A stretch of 64,000 nucleotides of DNA from Pomphorhynchus laevis (Eukaryota > Acanthocephala > Palaeacanthocephala > Echinorhynchida > Pomphorhynchidae): contig WNNJ02000387.1 of assembly GCA_012934845.2 (NCBI GenBank), positions 62,001 through 126,000 on the forward strand, read 5' to 3'. The translations under genes were made by a program, and so were the position numbers. Below the pieces are notes generated by a model. It was not told the origin of the DNA. It was given only the letters and a program-made list of their open reading frames with translations, and did not search any database. Positions 35,396 to 49,200 of this stretch are shown here, one piece after another; the first letter of the stretch is position 1, and every line of letters begins with the position of its first letter.

Positions 35396-36369
35396 ATGGA
35401 TTTTACGAGAATCCTTATTACAATTTATAAATTTATTTTTTAATTTAGGAATATATTTATTTATGAATAGTATACTGTATCTTACAATTTAATTTATGAA
35501 AATTGTATTTTTCAATTTTATTTATATATTAATTTGGGTGCATATTAATCTTAATTAAAATTCATTTTTTATTTTATATTTATTTTATATTCATATTAGT
35601 TATATTTATTTAATTTTTTTAATTTTTTTATAAATCAATTATTCATTAATTTATTTATTAACGATTTATATATTTATCACTTGTTTATGTGCTTATTGAT
35701 TAACACAGGTAGATTGTTCAAATAATGTTAGAAACTTATTTCTAGTGATTTTCAAAATATTTTAAAATTTAAATTTTCTATTTTAAAATAATTAATAATC
35801 GAATACTTCTAGAATTCACTTTTGAATTTTGCTTGTCCTATTTTAACTTTAATAGCTTATAATATTTTATATATAGGACTTTTATAATATTTGTATCAGT
35901 CTTATTTTCTATATGTTTAATATGGAAAAGTTATGTTTAAACCACATATGATGACATGAATATTTGCAATAAATTACATGTCAAATACAACAATTTCCAC
36001 TTTTACTCCGCCCATATGGATATAATTACATTACTTGAGCAAATTGTTTAGGGAGGTACAAAATTGCATCATTAAATTACAAGTTACCATAGTGACAGCC
36101 GTTTGTATTGAATATTACTCATTCTCAAATGATTAAAACAATTATATTTACAAATAGTTTGATCAATTGATCCTTATTGCAATCCATTAAATCAATAAAT
36201 TGTTTTCAATTTCATTAAATATTGGTATCATTAAATGTTATAATATAAATCGTTTTTGAAATTTCATTGGCGCCTCTTTATTTAGTACCTCGAATTCAAC
36301 AAAACGCGTACAAGCAGCATACCAATCTTTTTGTATAGTTTATCAAAATAAAAAGCTTAAATAATCAAG
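35396..36369. other. AT-rich intergenic DNA
   Basis: No gene seen. 35408-35475 shares a phrase (ATTTATTTTTTAATTTAGG or nearly so) with the insert in the dispersed repeat at 49.2 kb. Confidence 0.5.
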
Positions 36370-36900
36370 TCAGCTAACTGAGTCTACGTATTTAATATAA
36401 TTATAAAATAAACAAAATTAAATAATGCTAAATCAAAATTTAATAATAAAATAAATAATTGTTTTAAGATTTTTTATAATTTAAATTAAGTTATAATAAA
36501 AAATTGAAATTTAAAATAAACTTCAATTTTAATGAATCGACTAATAGATAACAAACTTATCAGTATCCTTATTCTGCATTAGAATAAGGATTAGAGGTCA
36601 TCAGGAGGAAATGCTATGCTATCAGGTTTCGGCCCCTAACTCCTCTGCATAATATAACAGCGATACAAATACGTGTTAAGGACGTATTTCCTCTGATTAA
36701 ATTTGATTATCTAGTATCTTATTCTAATACAAAGTATATTATTTATTATCCATCCATAAAAATTTGCCACTTAAGAGTTTAAATTTATTCTTTATATTAT
36801 TGTGTTGATTTATATATTTTACTATTTTCTGCTTGATGTTATTTTTATAGTAACCTAGTTTAAAATATGCACCTATTAAATTATTTAAATGATTTTGAAG
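36370..36900 (-). mobile_element. Penelope-like element 3' end (PLE-3), minus strand
   Basis: Reverse complement of the 3' end of PLE-2 (9800-10275), from the last codons of the RT region through the 3' untranslated region and the terminal phrase GACTCAGTTAGC. It includes a conserved GC-richer block with GGGGCCGAAACCTGAT. Only the 3' end is present. Confidence 0.75.
36591..36639 (-). ncRNA. permuted hammerhead-like core in the Penelope 3' region
   Basis: On the minus strand: TTAGGGG-CC-GAAA (36627-36639), 22 nt, CTGATGA (36598-36604), then CCTCTAA (36591-36597). TTAGGGG and CCTCTAA can form seven pairs (one G-U), which is stem II of a hammerhead with its strands in permuted order. The equivalent in PLE-2 lies at about 10013-10065, slightly degraded. 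Hammerheads are known from Penelope-like elements; stems I and III are not resolved here. Confidence 0.35.
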
Positions 36901-37474
36901 AAAGTAAATATTTAACTTTCATAATTGACAGATTGAAAATTTATGGAATGAAGTGAATAATACGAAAATGTATTTATTTTAATGAGGATGATGTTATTGA
37001 AACAAATTTTTGTCATTATATTAAAAAGTGCTGATTTGTCTAAGTTCACATTTATTAAGAAAATATTTGATTAAGAAATAAATAATTTGTTCCATTTTTA
37101 TAATTTGAACTTCAGAGAAGGATCAACAAAACATGATGAATGCACTTATAATATATTTTAATATAATAGTTTTTATTAATTAAGCTCATAAATAATAATT
37201 AAATTATCCTAGGTAATATTTTAAATATTTATTTATATATTTAATTTTATCTATATCTAAACTGCGCAATTATAAAATTTTATTTAATTAATTTTGAATT
37301 AGTATTTACTCAAATACAGTCAACTTTCATGTTTCAGCAAAATACGAAAAGCTTCTTGTTAGTTAATATAAATAGAAACCCATTTTCAACAGGAAATAAA
37401 ATTTATGTAAATTGAAATTTCACATGATTTATTTCAGTCAACTTAATAAAACAATAAAAATAATAATATACCGA
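36901..37474. other. AT-rich intergenic DNA
   Basis: No gene or recognisable repeat. Confidence 0.5.
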
Positions 37475-37582
37475 GATGTGTTTGTGTATATCAAAAATAA
37501 TAATTTTAAGGATATACAGAATATTGATATATAACAAAATAATAATTTTAATAGTAAATTTACAGAATATTTATATATTGCA

Positions 37583-38841
37583 GAATATAAATTAAATCAA
37601 AATTTAACATAATATAGTATATTGAATTACTGTATTCAGGGATATAAATATATAAATTTTTATATAAATTAAATATTTAATTTATATTACAGAATATAAA
37701 TTAAATCAAAATTTTAAATAATATAGTATATTGACTAACTGTATTCAGGGATATAAATATATAAATTTTTATATAAATTAAATATTTAATTTATATTGCA
37801 GAATATAAATTAAATCAAAATTTTAAATAATATAGTATATTGACTAACTGTATTCAGGGATATAAATATATAAATTTTTATATAAATTAAATATTTAATT
37901 TATATTGCAGAATATAAATTAAATCAAAATTTTAAATAATATAGTATATTGACTAACTGTATTCAGGGATATAAATATATAAATTTTTATATAAATTAAA
38001 TATTTAATTTATATTGCAGAATATAAATTAAATCAAAATTTTAAATAATATAGTATATTGACTAACTGTATTCAGGGATATAAATATATAAATTTTTATA
38101 TAAATTAAATATTTAATTTATATTGCAGAATATAAATTAAATCAAAATTTTAAATAATATAGTATATTGACTAACTGTATTCAGGGATATAAATATATAA
38201 ATTTTTATATAAATTAAATATTTAATTTATATTGCAGAATATAAATTAAATCAAAATTTTAAATAATATAGTATATTGACTAACTGTATTCAGGGATATA
38301 AATATATAAATTTTTATATCAATTAAATATTTAATTTATATTGCAGAATATAAATTAAATCAAAATTTTAAATAATATAGTATATTGACTAACTGTATTC
38401 AGGGATATAAATATATAAATTTTTATATAAATTAAATATTTAATTTATATTACAGAATATAAATTAAATCAAAATTTAACATAATATAGTATATTGACTA
38501 ACTGTATTCAGGGATATAAATATATAAATTTTTATATAAATTAAATATTTAATTTATATTGCAGAATATAAATTAAATCAAAATTTTAAATAATATAGTA
38601 TATTGACTAACTGTATTCAGGGATATAAATATATAAATTTTTATATAAATTAAATATTTAATTTATATTGCAGAATATAAATTAAATCAAAATTTTAAAT
38701 AATATAGTATATTGACTAACTGTATTCAGGGATATAAATATATAAATTTTTATATAAATTAAATATTTAATTTATATTGCAGAATATAAATTAAATCAAA
38801 ATTTAACATAATATAGTATATTGACGAACTGTACTCAGGAA
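37583..38841 (+). repeat. 109-bp minisatellite, 11 full units and one partial
   Basis: Units starting GAATATAAATTAAATC at 37583, 37692, 37801, 37910, 38019, 38128, 38237, 38346, 38455, 38564, 38673 and 38782, exactly 109 bp apart. Each contains TAACTGTATTCAGGGATATA and ends TATATTGCA. Units 1, 9 and 12 share a variant (AATTTAACATAAT in place of AATTTTAAATAAT). A degenerate precursor precedes the array from about 37475. There are no unique spacers, so this is not a CRISPR-like array. Confidence 0.9.
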
Positions 38842-39984
38842 ATACAGTAAAGCAGATCCAATTACTAATTGCGATTATTGTGATTTACAAAATTAATTGT
38901 GATTTACAATAATTTCGCAAGTAGCTGTAGATTTTGCTAAGTTAAATTCCTAATTAATAATTTATCAATAATTAATATTGTTTAAATTTTTATAAGGTAT
39001 AATTTACATATTTTTTTAATTACATAATATCATATTGTTAATTTATAGTTTGTTACTAGAAAATAAAAAATAAAAATTCAAATTTTAAATTATAGATAAA
39101 TTAAACAATTATAACTAAAATAACAATTAAAAATACCAATTCTTTCGGTTATAATAAGAGAAGTCACACAAATAACGTAAATTGAAGTTTATATTTTTGT
39201 CTTGGATTCATAATAATAAGGAATAACGAGAAGTTTAATTTATAATTATAAAGTGAGTTTTATGATTCTCAAATTTCGACTACAATATCACAGTAAATTT
39301 AAACCAACATGGTATTAGTCACGATAACAGTTAAAAATATTAAGATTTAGTTCCATAATTATCTAATTAATAATCTAAATATTTCATCTAGACTAATTAT
39401 CTTATTTAGTTTCTCGCTTTAAAATTTAAATGTTATTGGTGTATTTGAGTTTCAAGTTGTATTTGTTTTGTGTGAACATTACACAAAAATTAATGATTTA
39501 TTAATACGAATTTTTGATACGCTCTTGAATCATCTTCAGCAGATCTACAAAAAATGCAAATGAGAAAAAATATAACAAAACTGAAATTAGTTTATGCTTG
39601 TCAACCCTCAATCAATCCTCAGTGAACATTTAGTTATAACTACCCTTAGTTATCAGTTTTTAGCTCTAATAATATTTAATTAGGAAAATACAAGAAATAC
39701 AATTTACATCGAATGAATGATATCAATGTGATGATCATTAGAAATGTTCTAAATGTTAGACGCCTAATTGTACGCTTAACAAATACGATGAAGTTACGAC
39801 TATTTATCACTTTCGCAGTCTTTATTAGAAAGAAGTTCGCCAAAAAATAAGAATAACTCAATTTAAATCTAAAATTTAATTAATAATATAAAATATTATC
39901 TAAAATAATATTTAAAGTACTATGACAAGTGATAATAACACTAGCCTCGTCAATTGTTTTCTGTGTTTTTTTTTGCAATTTCTA
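38842..39984. other. AT-rich intergenic DNA downstream of the Ig-repeat gene
   Basis: No gene seen. One 61-codon minus-strand frame (39676-39861) looks random. Confidence 0.5.
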
Positions 39985-40020
39985 TTTATTTAAAATAAAG
40001 TCAGATATATTTTGTTTATT
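39985..40020 (-). terminator. polyadenylation signals of the Ig-repeat gene
   Basis: AATAAA on the minus strand at 40015-40020 and 39985-39990, about 110-140 nt after the TGA stop at 40128. Confidence 0.5.
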
Positions 40021-40127
40021 TGGAATCAATTATTGTAAATTCTAAATCAGTTATTACAATCGAAATTCTGAATTTTAAAAATGTCGATGTTATCCTACAA
40101 TACAAAAATATTGTTTTCTAATTCTTC

Positions 40128-40268
40128 TCAAAAACCACGTCGGATGGTCAGCATTGCACTGCATGTGGCAGACCGTTTTCCTTGTAAAATCTTAACAGTG
40201 TATAATCCAGAATCTTCAGCCGCGGCATTTTTCACTAACAACATTCCTTTCCCGTCTTTATACCAAAT
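40128..40268 (-). CDS. Ig-repeat gene, exon M (last exon, end of Ig 9)
   Basis: IWYKDGKGMLLVKNAAAEDS and GLYTVKILQGKRSATC complete Ig 9, then LTIRRGF and TGA. The protein therefore ends only a few residues after the last Ig strand. Acceptor ATGTAG|ATT, phase 0. Confidence 0.92.
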   Translation of the reverse strand: MWYKDGKGMLLVKNAAAEDSGLYTVKILQGKRSATCSAMLTIRRGF

Positions 40269-43200
40269 CTACATAATAAAACAAAACGTTAAATTAATTT
40301 GAAAACCACTTTCGAAAAGATAATTTTATCTCAGGAATAAAAACAAGCGTACCTCAACTGTTCGTTTTGAATTCTGTTTTGTACTTCATTTAAAATGTCG
40401 GGAAAATATTTTGTATTAGTATATATATATATTACCTTCGTATTAAATTTCCGAAGTCTGTAATAAGATTCTCTAATTAAATTCACTTTTTATTATTCTC
40501 TAATTGACCACGCAATCTTTTTATTATTCATCATAAATCAATGCACTGCATTTTACACCAAGTAATTCTATTATATACCACGTTTTATTGCATTTTTAAA
40601 GTACACACGATATTGTTAAATATTAAAAATATTTAAATGTTCTATGTTCTAAACTTAATTTTTAATTAACAAAATATTCACTAAAGTTTATATAAACATA
40701 AATCAAAATAAAATTTGTCTTCTTGAAGCTTTTATATAAAAAATTCAACAACAAATGATTAATTTGAAAATTAATCATTTAAACAATTAATATTTATTAA
40801 TTGTTTATTATTAATTATTATTAAACAATTAATATTTAAAGTCTATAATATAAAATGTCTATATCTAGTAAACATCTAGTCTAATAAATGTCTATATCAT
40901 TTAAATATTTTAAACTGAGAATATTAATAAGGTTTTATAATTTTTAGTTTAGAACCAAAATGTTTTTATTAAACCCTTAAATTATCTTCATGAATATTCT
41001 AATCTAAACAGAAGTTTTAGCAGCAGCCAAACATATTTTCAATTCAAAATATAATTTTTAATGTTAAAGGCTAAAAGTAGGAAATTTAATTTCAAACTCA
41101 ATTTAACTTGCAGTTCGTTTATTAATAATTTTTAAGTTTATGCTAAATATTATCGATTGATAATTGTTTTAATTAATTTATTGTTTATTTGTTTATGAAT
41201 TTAGTTTGTGAATTTAAATAACGAATGAAATCATTTCAATTAATCAATGCAATCTACTATAAAAGAATATTTACATCAAAATCTTCAGACTGTTTGAGCT
41301 GCTGATTATTTTTTAGCCATTGAATTTCAGGTATCTGTGTCTTATCATTAAGAGTAAATTGAAATTTAGCACTTTGACCTTCTATAATCGATAAGCTTTT
41401 GATAGTTGAGGATATCAGTGGTTTAGATATCGCTTCATCCGTAGTAGAGAGTTCTAAACAAAATTTTATAATTTGAACATTATTTACAGTGTCTTACTTT
41501 TGATATTAAGTTTGCAGTCAGTCTTTAACCCGGATGATTCCATTGTTGCACTGTAAATTCCTTCATCTTTCAACTGAACATCGTACAACTTTAACTTGTG
41601 TTCCTCGCCTATTGAGTCCGGGACAAAAATAACTCCATGTAATTGTTTTCCATCCTTCATCCATTTGCACTCTAAATAGTAGATTCGATATATATATCTG
41701 CAAAAGTCACGTCTGATAAAATGGTGGAAAATCCTGAGCATGTTTGATAAACAGTTAAAAGATAAAACAATGCTCAGTCCGTTTCTTTCTTGCTATGTCA
41801 CGTCAGTGGTACATGATCTTAACTGTTGGTTATAAAGAGAAACAGGTAGTTACACTATAACACATTGGTATTATCAGTCAAATAATCTCGTAATATTGAG
41901 CAGTTAATACGATATCCGATTAAAACATCACAAAATAAACTTCCATTTTATGTATTTGCTATCATTTTATTGTACTTTTATTTATTCTAATATTATTTAA
42001 CAGTACGATTAAGATATTTAACAGTCTTGTGAATATATTTTAAGTTTGATTACGGTATTTTCAATGCGTGATGATATATTAACTGTACGCTGATGTATTT
42101 TTAGCAGTGAAATGAATATATTAATATATGACACTGTACGCATTTCGGTCAAATGTTCTTCTTCAGATCTAAAAGCAAAAATATGCACACTCAAAAAATA
42201 CAAAAATACACTCAAAATGTTTTTCTATGCTACGCATTTCCAGCTAAGTTTCGTTTTAATCAGTCAACATCCCGTATTTGTCATTAACTTTGCAATATAA
42301 GAATATTCACATTCAGGTCTACATGAAGTATATTCTAAACTAATGCATAACATGGTAAATACTTCAGATTCTTTTCCATACTTGATTTAATGTGCTACTG
42401 CCCTATCGTTCTTGACGCATTTATTTAGTATTCCATTTCGGCGGGTGTTTAACCTCAAATTTCAACTACATTTAGTCTCTCCTACATATTGTTCATCAGA
42501 ATAACCACATGTTAAATATACTGGTACATTTTAATTTATAGTGTAACTCATTTTTGGTTCTGGAATATTTATTACCGATTTGTATCATTGCACAGCATTT
42601 GAAGTTTCCAATTTCACATTGATTACATTCATATTCCTTAATATTTAAATTCTTAATTCAGGGAGATTTAGTAAGTAAATTACTGATTTTGTTATTTGCG
42701 GGGTAAAATCCTTGTAAAGGATTTCTTCTGTTTTGGCTTTCTTGTAAGTTCATTTACTTCGTAACACTGGGTGGTATGGAATATTACCTCGAACTACTTC
42801 AATTTTACGCTGTGAATTTTCCAATATTGTTATTCTATTTACAAACAGTACTTTTGATACCTCCTTGTTAATTTCTCGGTTTGTATATCCTCAATTGATA
42901 AAGTTCTCTTTCATATCTTTCTTAAATTCTCATTCCTATCTTTAGGTTCGGTTTACAATTTTTATCTCTTCATTCGGAATACAATCACGTTTAGTTATAC
43001 TATCGGGAGAACTATACACATGCAGATATAACGAGGGTGATTCTGGTTTGTGATACACTTTAGTTTCACATGTTCCCTACTAGGAAAGTGTATTCACAAA
43101 CATCTAGGAAGTTTACATGTAAATTTTAGATCCTCGTCATTTAGATACTCTATAAATTTCTCACTTGATTCTTCCCTATCACTCTATATAAAAATATATC

Positions 43201-46200
43201 GTTTTATTATCTCCACACTATCCACGGCTAGATATTGTAGTTGTTGATTTTGTTTATATCATTTGCATGCATATATATGATTGCATCCGGATGGTCAAGA
43301 GTGTACCCATTACAATTCCTTTTTTTCTGTAGACATTCCCATTGAACTCTAGAAAATTATTCTCCGAAACAATTTTTTCTTTGATAAATTCTGAATTTTT
43401 GGAGGCATCTTTTTGGACATCTTTTAACATCTTTTAACATCTTTTATTCATGTTTTAATCCTTTAATATGGGGAATATATGTAAACAGTCATAGTAATTT
43501 TGATACGCTGGAATATTTATTTTAATTTCAAACTTGATCAAAAAATTATCTGTACTCTGCATAAAGCTAGAAACGTCTTTGCATAGTAATTTTGTGTATT
43601 AATCGATTAGTTTAGAAAGACTCAGTGAGTGTTTGCTCGAGCTAACTATTGGTCAATTAGGACAAGTTGTTATATTTCTGTCAATTTTTGGAAGTAAATC
43701 ACCTGCTGTCGGTAATTGGGGGTGTTAGTGAAGTTGCTTTTTCTAAATAAAAAATGTTTAATGATGTGTTTTAGATGCTAGAATCATACATCCAATATGT
43801 GTTAGGGAAGAGTTACTTAAGAAAATTATAGTATCTAAATGATGGGGATCTAAAATGTACATGTAAATGTATATAAACTATGAAGTTTATATTGCAGAAG
43901 AATATATTTATATATAAATATATTTATATTTCTACAGAATATATCTTCTGTATATATTTATATATACAGAAGAATATCTAGATGTACTGGATGGTTAGTC
44001 TAGTCGATAAGGCGTAGATCCACAAATCAAAAGAACCTAGGTTGAATCTGAAAGTGCAAAAAGAGTTCAAATTGAAACTGCTGTGGTACACAACCTTCTG
44101 ATGAAGCCGGGTGTACTGACGCACAGCAATTGCGGACGAAACAATACCAATATGTCAGGGTAAAATATTCCATGTTGTGAGTAAAGGTGTTTGGACTTAG
44201 AAATAATAAAGAAATGATGACGTAGATGATATATGCTGCAAAATTACATAGTGTGATCTAGCAAAATTGACAAAATAAACGAAAGATTACATCAAAAGAT
44301 CGCCATCACCGATCACATTAGTGTTAATTAGAAAAATGCTTTGAATACATCTCGAAATATGCTGTTTCAAAAATTCATTACATTGAGTTTCATATGCTAC
44401 GAAATTTCTAGCTGTGCTGGATGGCTAGCATAGTCGGTAAGGCGTATACTCACAGATCGAAGGAAAATCTAGGTTTGAACATTGTTGAAGTGAAAATAGT
44501 GTGCAAAAATAAACAACAACATTTTGAAAAAAGGCAAGTGCGTCATTGCAAGTCAGTAGCGGCCGAAACAATACCAATGTGTCAGACTAATATCTGGCAT
44601 GTTGTGAGTCAAGGTGTATGGAGTCGGAAGGAATGATTATGTAGCTTGTTTTTGCTGAGAAATCACCTTGTATGATCTAGCAAAATTACAAAATAAGCAA
44701 AAGAAATAATAAAAGGTCACGAGCACAGAAACAATGATGGATTTTCAAACAATGCGATTTTTATGTGCCTAGCGAAATAATATAACTGCTGAATACAATG
44801 AGTTTATTATGTATATACATTGTTTTGCATTTTCAATTATAAATTAAAATGTTTGGAGAAATTAAGTCATCACCACCTTCCATTACAAACTTGAAATTTT
44901 TAATTTTAAATTTAATGATAATATTATATAATTTTTAATTTTAACATCGACGTAGATATAAGGTAAAAACTAATGACCTGTTAATTTGTTAACTAATTTA
45001 TTTGCGATTAAAAACTAATTTCTTCATTATTAATTATTATTACTTTTATTACTTTTATTATTATAAAACAAGAAAATAACAGGCAATTTCGGTTATATTA
45101 ATTATATTGTTTATATTCTGTAAATAAGAATATAAATTAATATATTTAATATATAATATGCATTCTCACTGTTAGAGAGAATATTACAGAATATAAAAGT
45201 AATTAAACAACTACTTCAAAATTTAACATTAATTAACTAAAATCTAATTGTATCAAATAAATTAAACTTCATATTTATACAATTTAAAATAATTTGATAT
45301 TTTTAATTCGTTAACATGTTTGAACATATATAATCAACATCGAAATAGTTATATTTAAATATAATATATTATATTTTATAGAATTAACTAAAATCTAATT
45401 GTATCAAATAAATTAAACTTCATATTTATACAATTTAAAATAATTTGATATTTTCAATTCGTTAACATGTTTGAACATATATAATCAACATCGAAATAGT
45501 TATATTTAAATATTATATATTATATATTATATTTCTTTTATAGTCACATTTTAAAAATGCTAATGTTCATGTAAATTTATTGGTTTTCAACTTTGAAATA
45601 AAAAAATCAATTTGAATAATTAACTTACTTTCGTTTAATTGCATTAAAGGCATCTGACATGTTAAAGTCACATTACTGCCTTCACTAACGTCCATATGAT
45701 TTTCCAAAGGCATAATTACTTTTGATAATTTATCACTGCTATCTCCATCAATAATGTTCAGCTGCATCAAGATTGCATCTTTATCGGTCTTGCCGGCAAT
45801 TTTACATCCGTATTGTCCACCGTCATCGATTGTTACTTTTCTTATAATTAACTGGTGTGTGTATTGATCGGATGATTTAATAGTAAATCGTCCCGCAGGC
45901 ATCGATTTTCCATTTAAACGAACCCAATTCACCTTGTTTCGACTTCGACAAGTAAATACAGCATTGCTACCTGTTGGTGCATTCCTAATAAGCGGAACTA
46001 CAACTAAACCACCCGAAGCTTGTTGATCTAAAAAACAAGATAAATTAATGCAATTTATTAATTTCCACAAAATCAATATATCATGATTTTAATAAATAAA
46101 TAGAATTTAAATTTTATATGTTATATATTTTGTTTAACATTTTATTCATTTTGACAAATTAACAAAATATAAATTTAGCTGAACAATCACTTATACGTAA

Positions 46201-49200
46201 TCTTATAAATACCTTTAATTATTGAATATGCAAATAAATGATATTATATCTAGACAATATCGTACAGATACAAGACTGTATATACAGTATATATCATATT
46301 TAGATGTGACATGTACAATATTTACAATAAATAATTATTAGAGCTGAATCAAAGGAAAGACGTAATTATTTTTGATATTTCGCTAACTAAAGTTGGCATC
46401 TTCAGAAAATTACTATGTAAATTACATTATTATATAATTTTCTAAAGATGCTAACTTTAGTTAGCGGAATATCAAAAATAATTTCTTCTTTCATTCGATT
46501 CAGCTCTAATAATTATTTATCAAGAATGGATCAGTATCAATAGCAGCACTTATCGTATCAAGTATTTTAAGAAAGGTATATAAAATCCTTATATTTAAAA
46601 GTATAAAATACAGATCAGGATGGATATATTTCTATACATTTATTTTATTTTTATCGCATTTACTCGTGATGGATTAAAAGTGAACTATCAAAGGTAACAT
46701 CTCATTTATATTGTTGCTTTGAATAAATAGAATTGAATTATCATAATTTTTTAATTATCACTAAAACAACAATAGAGATGTATGTACATGGTCTCATCAA
46801 TGATATGAATTGAGGGTTATGTCTCTATTTTCATTTTCAAATAAGATATATTATATAACAATATTTTCATAAATGTTTTATTAAATATAATTGATGATAT
46901 AAATATTCTTTAAAAAGTACAACATTTATATTATAAAAAGCGCAATATTTTGCAACAAACTGCGAAATCAAATTAAATGAATATTTTCTTTATTATCATG
47001 AATATTTTCTTTATTAACCGTAATATATCATATTAAATTTTATAAATTTTGAAATTATACAATTTAATTGATAAATAAATCAGATGTTATTTTTTACAAA
47101 TAAAATATCATTTCCTAATATATATGAAATATATGGTTAAATATATGATAAAATATAAAATGTACTCGATTTATACTTGAAATATTGCTGACAAAGCAAA
47201 TAAAATATAAAATGATATAACTCTAATTCAAGCAATTTTAATTTATTTAGATGTAAGATAAATTTTAAATATAAAAAAGTATGTAATAGCCAATGTATAT
47301 CATAAAGTGTATATAATCATCTTAAATATAATTCATCTCATAAAATAATGTATAATTATCCAGGGCGTTTAAACATCGAGAGGAATTACACTTGAAAAGG
47401 ACTATCACTATCAAAGTGACTAACACCGTCACAACAATATCAAAAGGACAGCACTATTACAATCAAAAAGAATAACACTATCAAAACATAAAACTTGAAA
47501 AGGACTATTGCATAGTCGAAAATTTATTAACAATAACTTTCTTTTTCTATTTCTCCCGATGTTTAAACACCCCGAACAATTGAATAGCACATCGAACGTA
47601 TCATTCGACAATAATGTATAATGCAATAATTACTGAAATTATTGACATTTAAGAATGAGTAATACATTATATGACATATTGATTAAAATTTAAAAAATAG
47701 CTCACGTTTTTTACACTAAAAAGTATAATTTAGATCGAAAGTATAATAAAAAATAATAATAAATATCGATAAAATTGGTATTTAAAAAATTTGTAACTTT
47801 TCATTGGAATTTGTATGCTAAATAAAAAATTATGAAAAAATTGTAATTATCGTATTTACTATGAAAGAGGTTGCAAGATTTACTATTTGTGCATCAATAT
47901 TTATTTATTAGATAAAAATGTAATTTATTAATTCCAACAATAAGTGAAAACTATTTATAAATGCTTTAAAAACTAATTTACTAAATTGCTTGAATGACAA
48001 ATAAAATAAAATATTATATAAATTACAAAATTAAAACAATAATACTAGAGATTACGTAAATGTCAACTTATTCATTTGAACTATTTCACTTGTTCCTGCG
48101 TTTTCACTTTTGATCTTCCGACAAGTACTTTGTACTTAATTTAGTTTGAGTTAAATAAGACAGAATTTATCACTTTGCGCTTTAGGGAAGAACACGTAAA
48201 GACATAAATATAAAATTAAAAAATCTGTAAAATATAATGTTTAACCAGACAGCTGAAATCGGTATTTTATTTGAAGTGTCACAATTTTCAATTGATCCTA
48301 ATTTCAGTTCAATTCAGCACGCGTACTACTGTCAATATACACAGCCACTGAATTCTTCCTAAAAATGCATATACGTTAAAGTTGCTTTTCGACTTAGCTT
48401 TAGGCGATTATTTTTCAAAATGTTTCATTCAAGATTTTTATTGCTGAATTATATAGTTTTTATATTTCAAAAGTTTAGAAAGTAAAACTGAATTGTAATT
48501 TGAGAAATTCGATTATTCGTTAGCAGACGCTCCTCCTTAAAATTCGTAGTAATTTTATTTCTCAAGTTGCTGTTTGAGTGCCTCAGCGGTTTGCATAGTC
48601 TGTGATAAATGGGAATTTCATTTTAATGTCGAATTCATTACGATATACTGAAATACCGTTTGGCAAATTCCAATGTACAAACCAACGTTGTTTATTCAAA
48701 TCTTCGTTCAAAGATCAAATGCAATCTTATAAATTGCGTTGATCACAAATTTGACAGTTCATAGCCAATGACAATTAACAAGCAACATATTTCTTTGATT
48801 CCATGTTCAGTTTAATTATTCTACTGATTGCGGTTTTCTCTGATCATTTAATATTGATGTTGTTGCTTAATAAATTATTCTGATTGAATTTTTTATTTGG
48901 TTATGATTAACGTGTTACTGCTGTTTTTCTGTTCTTTTGTAATATTTATATCAGCAAACGTCATGGTGTTTGTATTTAACTTTGCTTTAAATTTGGCTCG
49001 GAGTTAAAATTGATTGTTGATAATCAAATTCATACTATAATATTTATATTGTAATATTTTTATACTTCATTAGTTTGTTGAATGTAGAGATAAAAGCAAT
49101 ATCGTTAAAATTCTTAAAAACAAAATGATTAGCAAATGTGATTTCGATGTAAAAAACTATCAGGATATTTCTAATAAATCATTGTTAATTGATATATTTC

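Noticed and set aside
37583-38841. CRISPR-like array
   Set aside because: Units are contiguous 109-bp repeats without spacers, and the genome is eukaryotic.
39676-39861. 61-codon minus-strand frame downstream of the Ig-repeat gene
   Set aside because: No splice context, no known motif, composition as background.
42143-42166. Hammerhead-like CTGAAGA..GAAA on the minus strand near PLE-4
   Set aside because: The boxes are there, but the sequence between them cannot form a stem II.
43982-44060. A true tRNA gene
   Set aside because: A- and B-box-like parts are present, but no cloverleaf with acceptor stem forms, and two diverged copies share a non-tRNA body and tail. It is a SINE head.
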